DNA of 64,000 nucleotides from positions 1 to 64,000 of the forward strand of contig NZ_JAHCAS010000001.1 in NCBI RefSeq assembly GCF_019634775.1, given 5' to 3'. Origin of the DNA: Dokdonella sp. Lineage in GTDB: Bacteria > Pseudomonadota > Gammaproteobacteria > Xanthomonadales > Rhodanobacteraceae. The position numbers and the translations under genes are program-made. Positions 25,327 through 35,074 of this stretch are shown piece after piece. How positions within the stretch are numbered: the stretch's first letter is position 1; every line of letters begins with the position of its first letter. Below the pieces are notes generated by a model that did not search any database, was not told where the DNA came from, and saw only the letters and a program-made list of their open reading frames with translations.

Positions 25327-25743
25327 CTCGGGTAACCCCTTCTCTTCGGGCTGGTAGAGGATGCGGGTCGCGGTCAGGCGCGTCGCACGACCGCCGGGCA
25401 GCGGCCATTCAATGGACTGGCCGACCGACAGGCCGAGCAGGGCGGCACCGACCGGGGCGAGCACGGAAACGTGGCCGAGCGACATGTCGGCTTCGTGCGG
25501 ATAGACCAGGCGCAACACGCGCACCTCGCCGCTGGATTCGTCGCGGCACTCGACAATCGAGTTCATGGTGACCACGTCGGGTGGGATCGCCTCGGGTTCA
25601 CGCACGTCGGCGCGCACGATCTCGTCCTCGAGGCGCTTGGCCGAGGCCGGAAGGTTGTCACCTGCATGCGCGAGCAGGGCTTCGAGCCGGCGCACATCGC
25701 GCGCGGACATGATGAGCGGGGGATTGGCGGGGGCGGCAGTCAT
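25324..25743 (-). CDS. rnk: Regulator of nucleoside diphosphate kinase (Rnk, GreA/GreB C-domain family)
   Basis: 139 aa. An N-terminal helical part (SARDVRRLEALLAHAG; LPASAKRLEDEIVRA) precedes the GreA/B-type C-terminal domain: VVTMNSIVECRD, VRVLRLVYPHEAD, GHVSVLAPVGAALLGLSVGQ and IEWPLPGG. This is the standard Rnk layout, lacking the long acidic coiled coil of GreA. Rnk binds RNA polymerase near the secondary channel and affects nucleotide pool balance. It is monocistronic, with its stop inside a REP element. ATG at 25743 is used; an internal ATG 11 codons later is possible. Confidence 0.9.
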   Translation of the reverse strand: MTAAPANPPLIMSARDVRRLEALLAHAGDNLPASAKRLEDEIVRADVREPEAIPPDVVTMNSIVECRDESSGEVRVLRLVYPHEADMSLGHVSVLAPVGAALLGLSVGQSIEWPLPGGRATRLTATRILYQPEEKGLPE

Positions 25744-25869
25744 GGCGTCGCGCGCACACGTGGACGTGTGCGTCCTTCAGGCGGGGGAATGGCGCCACCG
25801 TAGCCGCGTGCGTGAACAAGGTCAACCATGTCGCCGCGGCTTGACGACGCACGGTTCCACATCGGCGCC

Positions 25870-25901
25870 AGGCCCCGGATCGACAATCCGGCCCGGGGCC
25901 T
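25870..25901. terminator. GC-rich hairpin downstream of the metalloprotease gene
   Basis: AGGCCCCGG (25870-25878) pairs with CCGGGGCCT (25893-25901) around a 14-nt loop. It lies about 20 nt after the leftward protease stop. No T-run follows, so it may be a weak or RNA-stabilising terminator. Confidence 0.45.
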
Positions 25902-25920
25902 GTTGCCGCAACCCGTTGGC

Positions 25921-28023
25921 TCAGTCTGCTTCGAACCCGTGCTTGAAGATGCGGTCGGTCACCACTTGCCGATAGGCCAGGGTGAACGTGCCCTGCGCGG
26001 TATTGTTGTAACCACGGACCTCCACGGTGCGCATCGTCGTCGATGCGCTGGTGAACTGGATCCGCGACTGCAGACCGCAATAGTCATCGTTGCTGATGAC
26101 GCCGACCACGCTCATCAACGTGTCGAAGCTGGCCGTCCCTCCGCCCAACGCGTTGCACAGCGACAGTTCGTAGGTACGACCGGCGACGACTGGCAGATTG
26201 AGGCGCCAGATGCCGGACGGTCCGACACGACCGAGACTCCATGTGCGCCAGGCTTCGATCGGCGCCAGCGTCGCTGGAACGTTGTTGACGGTCAGTTGTA
26301 CGTTCGGCGACGAGAAGGCCGAGTTGTTCTCGGTATCCTCGTCGCCGGTGAGACGCAGGTACAGGGCCGGATAATAGCGACCGACCGGCACCGTGGACGG
26401 AATCGTCGTCCCGCCCGGCGTATGGACGATGGTCGCCACAGGCGCCAGCGTGGTCCCGAACGTAGCCGTGCGCAGGTAGATGTACGGTTCGCTCCAGTCA
26501 CGCCATGCGTGGGCAAGGTAGATCTCGACCTTCGGGTTGCTGAAGGTCGTGCGCCCGGGGTTTTCGATGTTGAAGCCTCCGAGCGCCAGCGAACTACCGT
26601 GCGTGATCGAGGTGCTCGACGAAAATGCCCCCGTGTAGCTCGCCTGCATCGACGCGCTATCGTCGGCAGTCCGGTACATCGAGACCAGGCCATCCAGGTT
26701 CGTCGACGCCGTACCCGGAAAGCTGGTGCGTGCCGCAGCCGTATCGTCCGCGTGCAGCATCGGCAAGCGGAACTGCTTCGGCGCATAGTTCATCACCGAA
26801 TCAACCCAGACGCTGTAGAACTCCCAGGGATGGTCGAGCCCCCAGCCGTGACCGAGTTCGTGCAGCGCGGTCTGGCGGACGCCCCAGCAACTGCCAGCCT
26901 GCGTCGCCGAAACGAACTCGTCGAGTGTCCAGCAGTACGCCGGGTTGAAGGCGATGTCCACTTCGAGAATGACGCTGCCGCTCCAGCGCCGCCAGGCGAC
27001 GGCCAGCGTGGACGCGCCCCAGCCTTCGCCGAACTGGTCGATCATCATCTGGTTCGTCGGCCAGCCGACCATCTCGAAGCGGTCGTTCTGCCACGCCCAG
27101 GTATCGAGCTGGCTGTTGCTGACGAGGTTCAGGTCATCGACGATGCGGTTCCACTTGATCATCATCGCCTGGTCGACGTGGCCCACCCACCAGTCTTCCG
27201 GCCACTGGTCCCATACGATCGGCCGGTTGGAGAGCCGCGCGACGTGCCAGGCTGGCGCGTCCGGCGTTGACACGTGGTCCTGGCTCGGTTCCGCGGCATC
27301 GTTGGCCTCGGGTGAGAGCGGTTCACCGGGAATCGGCGTCTCGATATCGGGTGCATCCTCTGCCGTCGGCTTGCGCGAGCCGGCGACGGTACCGCCCGCT
27401 CCTGCGGGCGAATAGGTCTTCGATGGCATCGGCCGCAGGCTCTGCGGATCCGCCCGGTGCACGCGCAGCGGCGGGTCGTTGCCCCGCAGCGCCAGCAGCG
27501 ACTGCACCTCGCTGACGAGATCACTGAGCATGAGGCGATCGTTGCCCGACAAGGCGATGGCAACGCCATTCGTGTCGACGCGGTAGATGCCCTGACTGCC
27601 GCCGACGAACGGCGGAAACACTTCGCCACGGTCAGGGTCGAGGAACACGACATAGCGTTCGCCGACCCGCAGGCGCGGGTTGGACGTCATGTCCTGGCCT
27701 TCGTTGCCGATGGTGCCGCCACCCTGTGTGACGACGAACTCGAAACCGCCAATGCCGCCGTCGAGCAGGGTCTGCTCGATGCGAAAGCGGTAGTCCGTGA
27801 CAATGAGGGTGCGCTTGGCATTCCAGCGCGACTGCGCCGACAGCAGCCTTGCCACGCTGATCGATTGCGCTTCGAGAACGAGGTCCGACGGCGTCATCGG
27901 CACCTCGTGCTGGGCGCTTGCCTGCGCCGCCATCGCCAGCACGCCCGCGGCAACCCAGCCCAGGCGGTGCCGCCAGTACGCGCGAATTGGACGTCCCACA
28001 CCCGGTATTCCCCGACGACTCAT
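25921..28023 (-). CDS. Secreted metzincin-type zinc metalloprotease with IFxxGF C-terminal tail
   Basis: 700 aa. The signal peptide ends near AAGVLAMAAQASA (about 28-39). The zinc site HELGHGWGLDH begins at H388 and matches the metzincin HExxHxxGxxH exactly. VMNYAPKQF about 20 residues on is a plausible Met-turn, so this resembles matrixin/M10-type enzymes. The roughly 340 residues between the signal and catalytic domain may be a pro-region. C-terminal beta-rich domains follow, including a CARDB-like stretch (EIYLAHAW..LRLTGDEDTENN) and a PPC-like stretch. The protein ends VTDRIFKHGFEAD, a tail shared with the subtilase at 42.9 kb, suggesting a common sorting signal. It appears monocistronic, and its target is unknown. 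Confidence 0.85.
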   Translation of the reverse strand: MSRRGIPGVGRPIRAYWRHRLGWVAAGVLAMAAQASAQHEVPMTPSDLVLEAQSISVARLLSAQSRWNAKRTLIVTDYRFRIEQTLLDGGIGGFEFVVTQGGGTIGNEGQDMTSNPRLRVGERYVVFLDPDRGEVFPPFVGGSQGIYRVDTNGVAIALSGNDRLMLSDLVSEVQSLLALRGNDPPLRVHRADPQSLRPMPSKTYSPAGAGGTVAGSRKPTAEDAPDIETPIPGEPLSPEANDAAEPSQDHVSTPDAPAWHVARLSNRPIVWDQWPEDWWVGHVDQAMMIKWNRIVDDLNLVSNSQLDTWAWQNDRFEMVGWPTNQMMIDQFGEGWGASTLAVAWRRWSGSVILEVDIAFNPAYCWTLDEFVSATQAGSCWGVRQTALHELGHGWGLDHPWEFYSVWVDSVMNYAPKQFRLPMLHADDTAAARTSFPGTASTNLDGLVSMYRTADDSASMQASYTGAFSSSTSITHGSSLALGGFNIENPGRTTFSNPKVEIYLAHAWRDWSEPYIYLRTATFGTTLAPVATIVHTPGGTTIPSTVPVGRYYPALYLRLTGDEDTENNSAFSSPNVQLTVNNVPATLAPIEAWRTWSLGRVGPSGIWRLNLPVVAGRTYELSLCNALGGGTASFDTLMSVVGVISNDDYCGLQSRIQFTSASTTMRTVEVRGYNNTAQGTFTLAYRQVVTDRIFKHGFEAD

Positions 28024-28124
28024 GCCCGCTGCTCCTTGACCACGAATGGAATGCGCTGCGCTCCCGATGGGAACGACAGCTATTCATACAAACGAAATCC
28101 GGCGCGAAATCGTGACATCGCCGC

Positions 28125-31100
28125 TCACGCAGGCGTGCGGACGGTTATGCGCGCGCTTCCGCCGAGACGTGCCATCAGCGAACGCAGCGCCAGCGGCCTG
28201 AGCGGCTTGTGCAGCAGGTGCACGCCGGCGGCAAGCACGGCGTCGCGCACGACGTCGCCGTGGTCGGCCGTGATGATCACGCAGGGCAAGCCGCGCGCCT
28301 CGTCACCGAGCGCCGCACGCAGGTCGAGGCCGGTGACGCCGTGGTCGAGGTGGTAGTCGAACAGCAGCAGGTCGAAGCGTCCAGCGTCGGCGAATGCAGC
28401 CTGCGCCTGGTCGGGCGTCCGCGCGGCGGTGACCTCGCACCGCCAGCCTTCAAGCAATGTCTGCATGGCCTTGAGCACGGCCGGATCGTTGTCGACGACG
28501 AGCACGCGGCTGCATGGCAGGACGTTGACCGGCGCCGCAGTCGCGACCACGGCGGGTACCTCTGGCGCCACGATCGGCACTTCGATCGCGAACATCGTGC
28601 CGCGGCCCGGCGTCGAACGCAGGCGCAGGCGATGTCCGAGCAGGCGCGCGATGCGCCGCGCTATGGCGAGGCCAAGACCGAGCCCCTCGCCGGTATCGCC
28701 AAGACGGCGGAACTCCTCGAAGATCAATTCGTGGTCGCCTTCGGCGATGCCGGGGCCGCTGTCCCAGACCTCGATCGACAGCGCATCGCCGCGGCGCCGG
28801 CAGCCGAGCACGATCCGCCCATGCAACGTATGGCGTACCGCATTGGCCAGGAAGTTCTGCACCACGCGGCGCAACAATTGCGGGTCGCTGCGCACCCAGG
28901 CACGGGAACCGATGCAACGCAGGGCCAGGCCCTTGTCCGCGGCGAGCACGCTGAACTCGGCGGCGAGTCCACGCAGCCAGTCGTCGACGCACCAGACCTG
29001 TACGCTGGCCTGCATGCGCCCCGACTCCAGCCGCGACATGTCAAGCAGGCCGGCGAGCAAACCCTCGGCCGAGGTCAGCGCACCGTCGATGTGAGCAACG
29101 GCTTCGCGGTACTCGTCGTGCACCAGGCGCTGTGCGAGAGCATGCGTGAACAGATGCGCGGCATTGAGCGGCTGGGCGAGGTCGTGGCTGACCGCGGCAA
29201 GGAATCGTGACTTCGCGCGATTCGCGCGCTCGGCCTCGCCGGTCGCAGCGGCCAGTTCAGCGGTTCGCGCCTCGACGCGCTGTTCGAGCGTCTCGGCGAC
29301 CCGTTTCAGTTCGGCCTCGCTGTGGCGGAACGCGGTGACGTCGGTGAAGGTCGCGACGAAACCGCCGCCCGGCATCGGGTTGCCGCGGATCTCGACCACG
29401 CGATCGCCATGGGCGCCGGCGAAGCGCCGCTCGGTGACATAGGGAGTCCCGGCACGCATGTGGGCGATACGCTTGCGTACCTCTGCTTCGACGTCGGCAC
29501 TGCCGGCGAGTCCGCGGCGCGCGTTGAAGCGCACCAGGTCCTCGATGGACACGCCGACCCGCAGCAGTTCGCGTGGATAGCCGAACAGTTCGGCATACGG
29601 GCGGTTCCACGCCACCAGGGCAAGATCGCGGTCGACCACACTGATGCCCTGGCTCATGTTCTCCAGCGCCGCTTCGAGCACGCGCTGGTTGAAGCGCAGA
29701 TCCTGCGAAGCCTCGCCGACGATCGTCGCCACCGTCTCGAGTTCGTCGGTGTGCTCGCGCCGCGCGACCGAAACGAGCAGGCGTGCCGAGGCGGCGCCAA
29801 TCACCGCGGCGAGCTCGTGCTCGACCTCGGCGATCAGCGGCTCGGAGGCGGTCCCGCCGGTATCGTGGTCGCCGAACAGGGCCTGCACGCGCTCGGCCGG
29901 GAGGAAGCGCAAGGCCAGCTCGCGCAGTTCCACCGTACCGACCACGCCGAGCTCGCCGCGCGAGCGCGCATGGGCGAAGCGCGAGCCGGCAACCAAGGCC
30001 AGCACGGCAACGTTCGCAGCAAGGCTCACCGTGACGGCGCGCCCGATTCGGCTCCAGTCACCGAGGCCGAACAGTGCATCGGGAGCGAGCCAGGCGATGC
30101 CGAACGGCCCCTCCCGCAACCAGGCGCTCTCGCCTGCGAGCAATGCCGGCAGCAGCAGTGCGTACAGCCAGACCAGGGTGCCGACGACGAGACCGGCAGC
30201 GACGGCGCGCGCCCCGAGCTGTGGCCGATACACGGCGACGAGCACACCCGGTGCGATCGCCGACAGCGCCGAAAACGACACCGCACCTATGTCGGCCAGT
30301 GCGTCATTGGCGACGAGCACGCGGCTGTAGGCCCAGGCGAGCAGGATGACCACGAGGATGATCACGCGGCGCTGGACCAGTACCTCGCCGCGCAGGTCGC
30401 CCGCCAGGCCGCGGCTCCAGCCGGTACGCACACGCAACGGCGCGATCCAGTGGTTGCCGATCATCAGGCTGAGAGCCAGCGTGGCGATCACGACCATGCT
30501 CGTCGCCGCGCTCAGGCCGCCGAGGAAGGCGACGAGGGCGAGTGCATTCTGCCCTTCGGCCAGCGGCAGGGCGAGCACATACAGGTCTGAGGGCACCCCG
30601 AGTGGCGCCAGCATCGCATCGCCCGCGCGCGCCAGCGGCAGGATCGGCAGCGCGATCAGCAACATGTACAACGGGAACAGCCAGCGTGCCGTTCGCACGT
30701 GGCCCGGATCGCGGCATTCGACGACGCCGGCATGGAACTGATGCGGCAGGGTGAACATCGCCAGCGCACCGAGGACGACCAGAGCGGCGAAGCCGGAGGT
30801 ATCGGCAGCGGATTCGCGCGCCGGAGCGGCCGGCAGGTCGATGCCGAACCAGACCAGCGCGCCGAGGGCGAGCATGGCGAGGAGCTTGAACATCGACTCG
30901 AACGCCATCGCCAGCACGAGGCCACGGTTGTGCTCGGTCGCGCTGGCGCGGCGTGCACCGAACAGCATCGCGAACAGGGCCATCGCCAACGCAACCCACA
31001 AGGCACTGTCCTGCCACGCGGGCGCGATCAGCTCCTGGCGTCGACCGAGCATGCCGTAGCTCATCGCCACGGCCTTGAGCTGCAATGCGATGTACGGAAC

Positions 31101-31478
31101 GATGCCAATGACCGCCACCGTGGTGACCAGTGCGGCGATCGCCGGACTGCGACCGAGGCGGATGGCTACCAGATCGGCGACCGAACTGCTGTTGTGGGCG
31201 CGCGCGATGGTGACCAGGCGCATGAGCAGACCGAACGCGAACACGTACAGCAGGATCGTGCCGACGAAGGTCGGCGGCAGCCACCAGCCCGAACGTGCGG
31301 CTTGGGTGACCGTGCCGTAGAACGTCCACGACGTGCAGTAGACCGCGAGCGAGAGCGCGTAGACGATCGACCAGTGGCGTGCGAACACCCCCTCACGGCG
31401 ATCACCGAGCAGGGCGACACCAAACAGCAGGCCGAGCCAGAGCAAGCCAGCGGCAATGACGCCGAGATCAGACAGCAT
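28125..31478 (-). CDS. SSS-transporter-type hybrid sensor histidine kinase
   Basis: About 1117 aa from ATG 31478 (MLSDLGVIAAGLLWLG); the open frame reaches 31526 but the added residues are basic and unlike the family. The N-terminal half (about 1-520) is a sodium/solute symporter-like membrane domain with some 13 helices (VYCTSWTFYGTVTQAARSGW is characteristic). A PAS domain (about 610-720, RVLEAALENMSQGISVVDRD) and a HisKA domain with phospho-His H765 in AVSHDLAQPLN follow. Then come an ATPase domain (DSGPGIAEGD; GLGLGLAIARRIA) and a C-terminal receiver with D1041 in LLLFDYHLDHG. The CbrA/PrlS-like architecture suggests sensing of a transported nutrient. No response regulator gene is adjacent. 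REP palindromes lie just upstream. Confidence 0.92.
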   Translation of the reverse strand: MLSDLGVIAAGLLWLGLLFGVALLGDRREGVFARHWSIVYALSLAVYCTSWTFYGTVTQAARSGWWLPPTFVGTILLYVFAFGLLMRLVTIARAHNSSSVADLVAIRLGRSPAIAALVTTVAVIGIVPYIALQLKAVAMSYGMLGRRQELIAPAWQDSALWVALAMALFAMLFGARRASATEHNRGLVLAMAFESMFKLLAMLALGALVWFGIDLPAAPARESAADTSGFAALVVLGALAMFTLPHQFHAGVVECRDPGHVRTARWLFPLYMLLIALPILPLARAGDAMLAPLGVPSDLYVLALPLAEGQNALALVAFLGGLSAATSMVVIATLALSLMIGNHWIAPLRVRTGWSRGLAGDLRGEVLVQRRVIILVVILLAWAYSRVLVANDALADIGAVSFSALSAIAPGVLVAVYRPQLGARAVAAGLVVGTLVWLYALLLPALLAGESAWLREGPFGIAWLAPDALFGLGDWSRIGRAVTVSLAANVAVLALVAGSRFAHARSRGELGVVGTVELRELALRFLPAERVQALFGDHDTGGTASEPLIAEVEHELAAVIGAASARLLVSVARREHTDELETVATIVGEASQDLRFNQRVLEAALENMSQGISVVDRDLALVAWNRPYAELFGYPRELLRVGVSIEDLVRFNARRGLAGSADVEAEVRKRIAHMRAGTPYVTERRFAGAHGDRVVEIRGNPMPGGGFVATFTDVTAFRHSEAELKRVAETLEQRVEARTAELAAATGEAERANRAKSRFLAAVSHDLAQPLNAAHLFTHALAQRLVHDEYREAVAHIDGALTSAEGLLAGLLDMSRLESGRMQASVQVWCVDDWLRGLAAEFSVLAADKGLALRCIGSRAWVRSDPQLLRRVVQNFLANAVRHTLHGRIVLGCRRRGDALSIEVWDSGPGIAEGDHELIFEEFRRLGDTGEGLGLGLAIARRIARLLGHRLRLRSTPGRGTMFAIEVPIVAPEVPAVVATAAPVNVLPCSRVLVVDNDPAVLKAMQTLLEGWRCEVTAARTPDQAQAAFADAGRFDLLLFDYHLDHGVTGLDLRAALGDEARGLPCVIITADHGDVVRDAVLAAGVHLLHKPLRPLALRSLMARLGGSARITVRTPA

Positions 31479-31520
31479 GACCGTGGTCCGGGGGGGACGG
31501 CGTTTGCGCCGGGTGGATGC

Positions 31521-31588
31521 AGGCATCGCCCCTGAAGGGGCTCCTGCAGCGCGTGGAACCCGTAGGAGCCCCTTCAGGGGCGATCCCG
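31521..31588. repeat. REP-like palindrome pair
   Basis: GGCATCGCCCCTGAAGGGGC then TCCTGC (from 31522) and GTAGGAGCCCCTTCAGGGGC then GATC (31562-31585) face each other between the histidine kinase start and the depolymerase stop. They belong to the same unit as at 25.2 kb. Confidence 0.85.
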
Positions 31589-31601
31589 CCCCCTGTCCCG
31601 C

Positions 31602-32633
31602 CTACTCGAGCGGCGCCCCCAGCGCGGCGGCGGCTTTCGCAAGCCAGCGCAACTGCACACCGTCGCGCGTGTCGTAGTCCACTCCGCCGTAGCCCCACCA
31701 GTCCCAGCATGCCTTCGGATTCAACGGCGCGAAACTCGCTCGCGTCTGAGGATACAGCACGACCACGCCGTAGGCGTCGGCCCAGCGGTTGTAGCCGGCA
31801 TCGCGCACGAAGGCCTCGCCGATCGCATCGGCGTTCTGCTGGCAACCATGGAAGGCGATGTGCAGGCCACAGGTTTCGCCGGCCGCGCAGGCTTTGGGCA
31901 CGTAGACGAAACCTTGTTCGGCGAGCATCGCGTCCTTGCCATCGGCGCGGTAGGCGTCCTGGTCGAAGCGGCGCAGTTCGCCGTCTGCCGCGCCGACGGC
32001 AGCCGGCGGCGGTCCATACAGCGCGGCAAAGAGCGCAGCGGCACCATCGAAACCGCATTGGCCGATGTACGGGCTTTCGCTGCGGTCGCAGGCCCCACCC
32101 TTGTCCATGGTCGGGAAGGTATGCGCGATCGCGCGCCCATCGTCGAGTTCGACGCGGGCTCCGCCGAGTTCGCGGTACAGCTCGGCTGCAGCGTTGCTGA
32201 CAGCCATACCCACCGTGGTATCGAGCGCGCCGTGCATGACCAGCACCGCATCGCCGGCCAAGCCGTCGAGCGCGGCAATGCGCCCGCCCGCGGCACGTGC
32301 GCGAACCGTGTCGGCGAGTGCGGCAACATCCGGCAGCATGCCGGCTTCCGGAGCAAGGCAGGAACCCAGGGCGATCTCGAGGCTGCCCTGCGCGCAACCA
32401 TAGGGACCACCGGCGAACAACGCCGCACCCGCGATGCGGTCCGAATAGGCCAGATGCACCTGGGTCGCCATGTACGCACCCGACGACAAGCCGGAGACTG
32501 TCGTGCGCGCGGCGTCGAGCTTGAGCGCGGGCAGTCCGGCCGATGGCGCATCGCCCGAACAGGCGGTGGCGAACAGGGCCGACACCGCAAGCGCGGTGCC
32601 GGCCTTGGCCATGGAACGGCGCGGCAGGTTCAT
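31602..32633 (-). CDS. Poly(3-hydroxybutyrate) depolymerase family esterase
   Basis: 343 aa from ATG 32633, whose A overlaps the TGA of the TonB receptor gene (TGATG), implying coupling. The signal peptide has a possible lipobox at FATAC (Cys25). The alpha/beta hydrolase nucleophile is in GLSSGAY (central Ser50). VLVMHGALDTTV and CGLHIAFHGCQQ follow, the latter typical of PHB depolymerases; CWDWWGYGGVDYDTRDGVQ near the C terminus probably holds the catalytic His region of this family. It would hydrolyse poly(3-hydroxybutyrate) or its oligomers in the periplasm or at the surface. With the receptor upstream and the hydroxybutyrate-type permease divergent to it, it fits a polymer-use locus. Confidence 0.85.
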   Translation of the reverse strand: MNLPRRSMAKAGTALAVSALFATACSGDAPSAGLPALKLDAARTTVSGLSSGAYMATQVHLAYSDRIAGAALFAGGPYGCAQGSLEIALGSCLAPEAGMLPDVAALADTVRARAAGGRIAALDGLAGDAVLVMHGALDTTVGMAVSNAAAELYRELGGARVELDDGRAIAHTFPTMDKGGACDRSESPYIGQCGFDGAAALFAALYGPPPAAVGAADGELRRFDQDAYRADGKDAMLAEQGFVYVPKACAAGETCGLHIAFHGCQQNADAIGEAFVRDAGYNRWADAYGVVVLYPQTRASFAPLNPKACWDWWGYGGVDYDTRDGVQLRWLAKAAAALGAPLE

Positions 32634-34873
32634 CAGAAGTTGTAGCGTGCAGTGATGTAGTAGTTGCGCGGCATGCCGTAGTACGCCGTCTGGATGTTGC
32701 CGACGCTGGAGAACTCCTGCGCATCCGTCTTGTACAGCTTGTCGGTCAGGTTGCGCACCCCGGCGCGGATCTGCCAACGATAGTCGGCGGAATCCCAGAT
32801 GCCGAACAAGCCGACCAAGCCGAATGCGTCCTGCTTGAGCACATCGCGGTTGTCGACGCTGAGCCAGCTTTCGTCACGATAGGAAACGTCGCCGCCAACA
32901 GTCAGGCTGCCGGCATCGCCGAGCTGGAATACCTGGCTGGCAGCGAGGCGTGCGGTCCAACGCGGCGAGAACGGCACATGGTCGTGCAGGCCGGCAAGCG
33001 CCGGCGTGGTCTCCACGCGCGGATCGTTGAACTCCGCGTAACGCGCATTCATCCAGCCGACCTGGGCCGACAGGCGCGTGCCGTCACCGATCAGGGCCAT
33101 GCCTTCGAACTCGACGCCGTCGATCTTCAGCTTGGCCGCGTTGAGTACCGGGAAGCTGCCGGCTTCCTCACCGCTGACGCGGGCCTGGAAGTCGTCGTAG
33201 TTGCTGTGGAAGGCGGTGATGCCGCCGAGCAGACGACCATCGGCCGAGCTCATCTTGAGGCCGATCTCGTAGGTCCAGACGAACTCCGGATCGAACTCGG
33301 GGCGTGCCGCTTCTGCGACCGCATTGGCGCGCCCGTTGAAACCACCCGACTTGAAACCACGGTTGGCCGAGACATAACCCATGAGCTGGTCGCTGAACTG
33401 CTTCTGCAGGCTCAGCGACGGCGTGACCGCGTTCCAGGTCTTCTTCGCGTCGAAGGCAACGGTGCCGTTCAGCGACGCCAGCACCGGCCCCCAGAACGTG
33501 CTCGTCGTGCGGTCGTAGTCCTTGGTCTCGCGCGTGTAGCGCAGGCCGGCGCCGAGGGTCCAGCTCGGCGCGAACTCCCAGTTGACCTGGCCATACGCGG
33601 CGGCGCTGCGCGTGGTCAGGTCGTCGTCGATCGTGCGCAGGAAGGTGATCGGCGTGCCGGCGAAACCGAAGAAGTCGTCGGCCCAGGCGAGCTGCGCGGA
33701 CGGCACGTGCTCACGCATGTAGTACAGGCCCCAGGTCGCATGCAGGTTGCCGCCGTTGTCGTATTGCGCCTGCAGTTCCTGGCTGAACTGGTCCTGGTCG
33801 ATGCCGACGTAGACGTCACCGAGCGAGAACTCCGAAGCGTCGATGTCGATGTAGGCCTTCGAGACGAGGTCGCGCCAGGCGGTGATGCTCTTGATCGTCC
33901 AGGCATCGGATGGCGTCCACGTCAACGCCGCCGAGGCACCCTTGTGGATGAGCTTCTGGCGCTCGTCAGGACCGAACGACGTGCGCGTGCGGTAATCGTA
34001 GCGATCCGCGTCGATCGGGCGCAGCACGATCGGGCCAAGCGCCAGGTCGGTGCGGATCAGCGGCGCCTCGGGATGACCGAGCGTCAGCGGATTGTCCTGG
34101 TGCGTGTAGTCGACGGCAAACACCGCCTTGAACGTGTCGCTCGGCCGGCCGACCAGCTTGAGGCGGATCGCTTCGTTGTCGTTGGAGTTGTAGCGCTTGC
34201 GTGTTGTCGGGTCCTTCACGTAGCCGTCGTTGTCGGTGCCGACCACGGCGGCGCTGATGCCCCAGCGGTCATTCAGCGGCGTGGCGACATAGGCCTTGGC
34301 CTCGAGCAGGCCGAAACTTCCGGCCGTGACCTCGACGCTGCCCGTGGTCTCGTCACCCGGCTCCTTGGTCACGATCTTGATCGCGCCGCCGGTCGAGTTC
34401 TTGCCGTACAGCGTGCCCTGCGGGCCACGCAGCACTTCGATGTGATCGACGTCAAACAGGTTGAACAGCGCGCCCTGGATGCGCGAGTAGTAGACGTCGT
34501 CGACGTACATGCCAACACCGGGATCGAAGGTCTGCAGCGCATCCGGCTGGCCGATGCCGCGGATGAACACGTTGACCGACGAGGACGAGCCACGGCCCTG
34601 CACGATGTTCATGTTGGGCACCGAGCCCTGCAAGCCATCGATGTTGCTGACCTGCATCTCGACGAGATCATCAGCCGTGAACGCGCTCACCGCGACCGGC
34701 ACTTCCTGCAGGGTTTCCTCGCGGCGGCGTGCGGTGACGACGATGTCGTCGAGGCGCTGCGATTGCTCGGTGTCGTTCGACGGCGTCGCCGCCGATTCCT
34801 GCGCGAAAGTCGCGCCGGATGCCCAGACACCGAGCAGCAGGCCGATGGCAAGACTGATTCTGTTGCGCTTCAT
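32633..34873 (-). CDS. TonB-dependent receptor, likely for hydroxyalkanoate-type substrate
   Basis: 746 aa. ATG 34873 is preceded by AAGGGGG at 5-6 nt, so this start is firm. The signal peptide MKRNRISLAIGLLLGVWASG ends near TFAQE. The TonB-box/plug has LDDIVVTARRREETLQEVPV, a VNVFIRGIGQ segment, YVDDVYYSR and VLRGPQGTLYGKNSTGGAIK. The barrel finishes with PRNYYITARYNF. This is the Proteobacterial group often annotated as FecA/FyuA-like receptors whose substrates are seldom iron. Because the depolymerase starts inside its stop codon, I infer import of hydroxybutyrate oligomers; a siderophore role cannot be excluded from sequence alone. Confidence 0.92.
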   Translation of the reverse strand: MKRNRISLAIGLLLGVWASGATFAQESAATPSNDTEQSQRLDDIVVTARRREETLQEVPVAVSAFTADDLVEMQVSNIDGLQGSVPNMNIVQGRGSSSSVNVFIRGIGQPDALQTFDPGVGMYVDDVYYSRIQGALFNLFDVDHIEVLRGPQGTLYGKNSTGGAIKIVTKEPGDETTGSVEVTAGSFGLLEAKAYVATPLNDRWGISAAVVGTDNDGYVKDPTTRKRYNSNDNEAIRLKLVGRPSDTFKAVFAVDYTHQDNPLTLGHPEAPLIRTDLALGPIVLRPIDADRYDYRTRTSFGPDERQKLIHKGASAALTWTPSDAWTIKSITAWRDLVSKAYIDIDASEFSLGDVYVGIDQDQFSQELQAQYDNGGNLHATWGLYYMREHVPSAQLAWADDFFGFAGTPITFLRTIDDDLTTRSAAAYGQVNWEFAPSWTLGAGLRYTRETKDYDRTTSTFWGPVLASLNGTVAFDAKKTWNAVTPSLSLQKQFSDQLMGYVSANRGFKSGGFNGRANAVAEAARPEFDPEFVWTYEIGLKMSSADGRLLGGITAFHSNYDDFQARVSGEEAGSFPVLNAAKLKIDGVEFEGMALIGDGTRLSAQVGWMNARYAEFNDPRVETTPALAGLHDHVPFSPRWTARLAASQVFQLGDAGSLTVGGDVSYRDESWLSVDNRDVLKQDAFGLVGLFGIWDSADYRWQIRAGVRNLTDKLYKTDAQEFSSVGNIQTAYYGMPRNYYITARYNF

Positions 34874-35074
34874 GACGCCCCCTTCTCTGGCGATCTGGCT
34901 GATGGGTAATCGGGTTCGGCAACCACGCGGCCCGCATGCGCGGGATCCCGGGCTCCGGCGGGGCGCAGTCTGGCGGCGATGCGCCGGGGGCGACACCTGT
35001 ACCTTGGTACAGTGGGCCGCGCATGCCATGCCTGCCGATACTCCGCGACCATCGCGCGTGCCCTGGAGTCCCGG

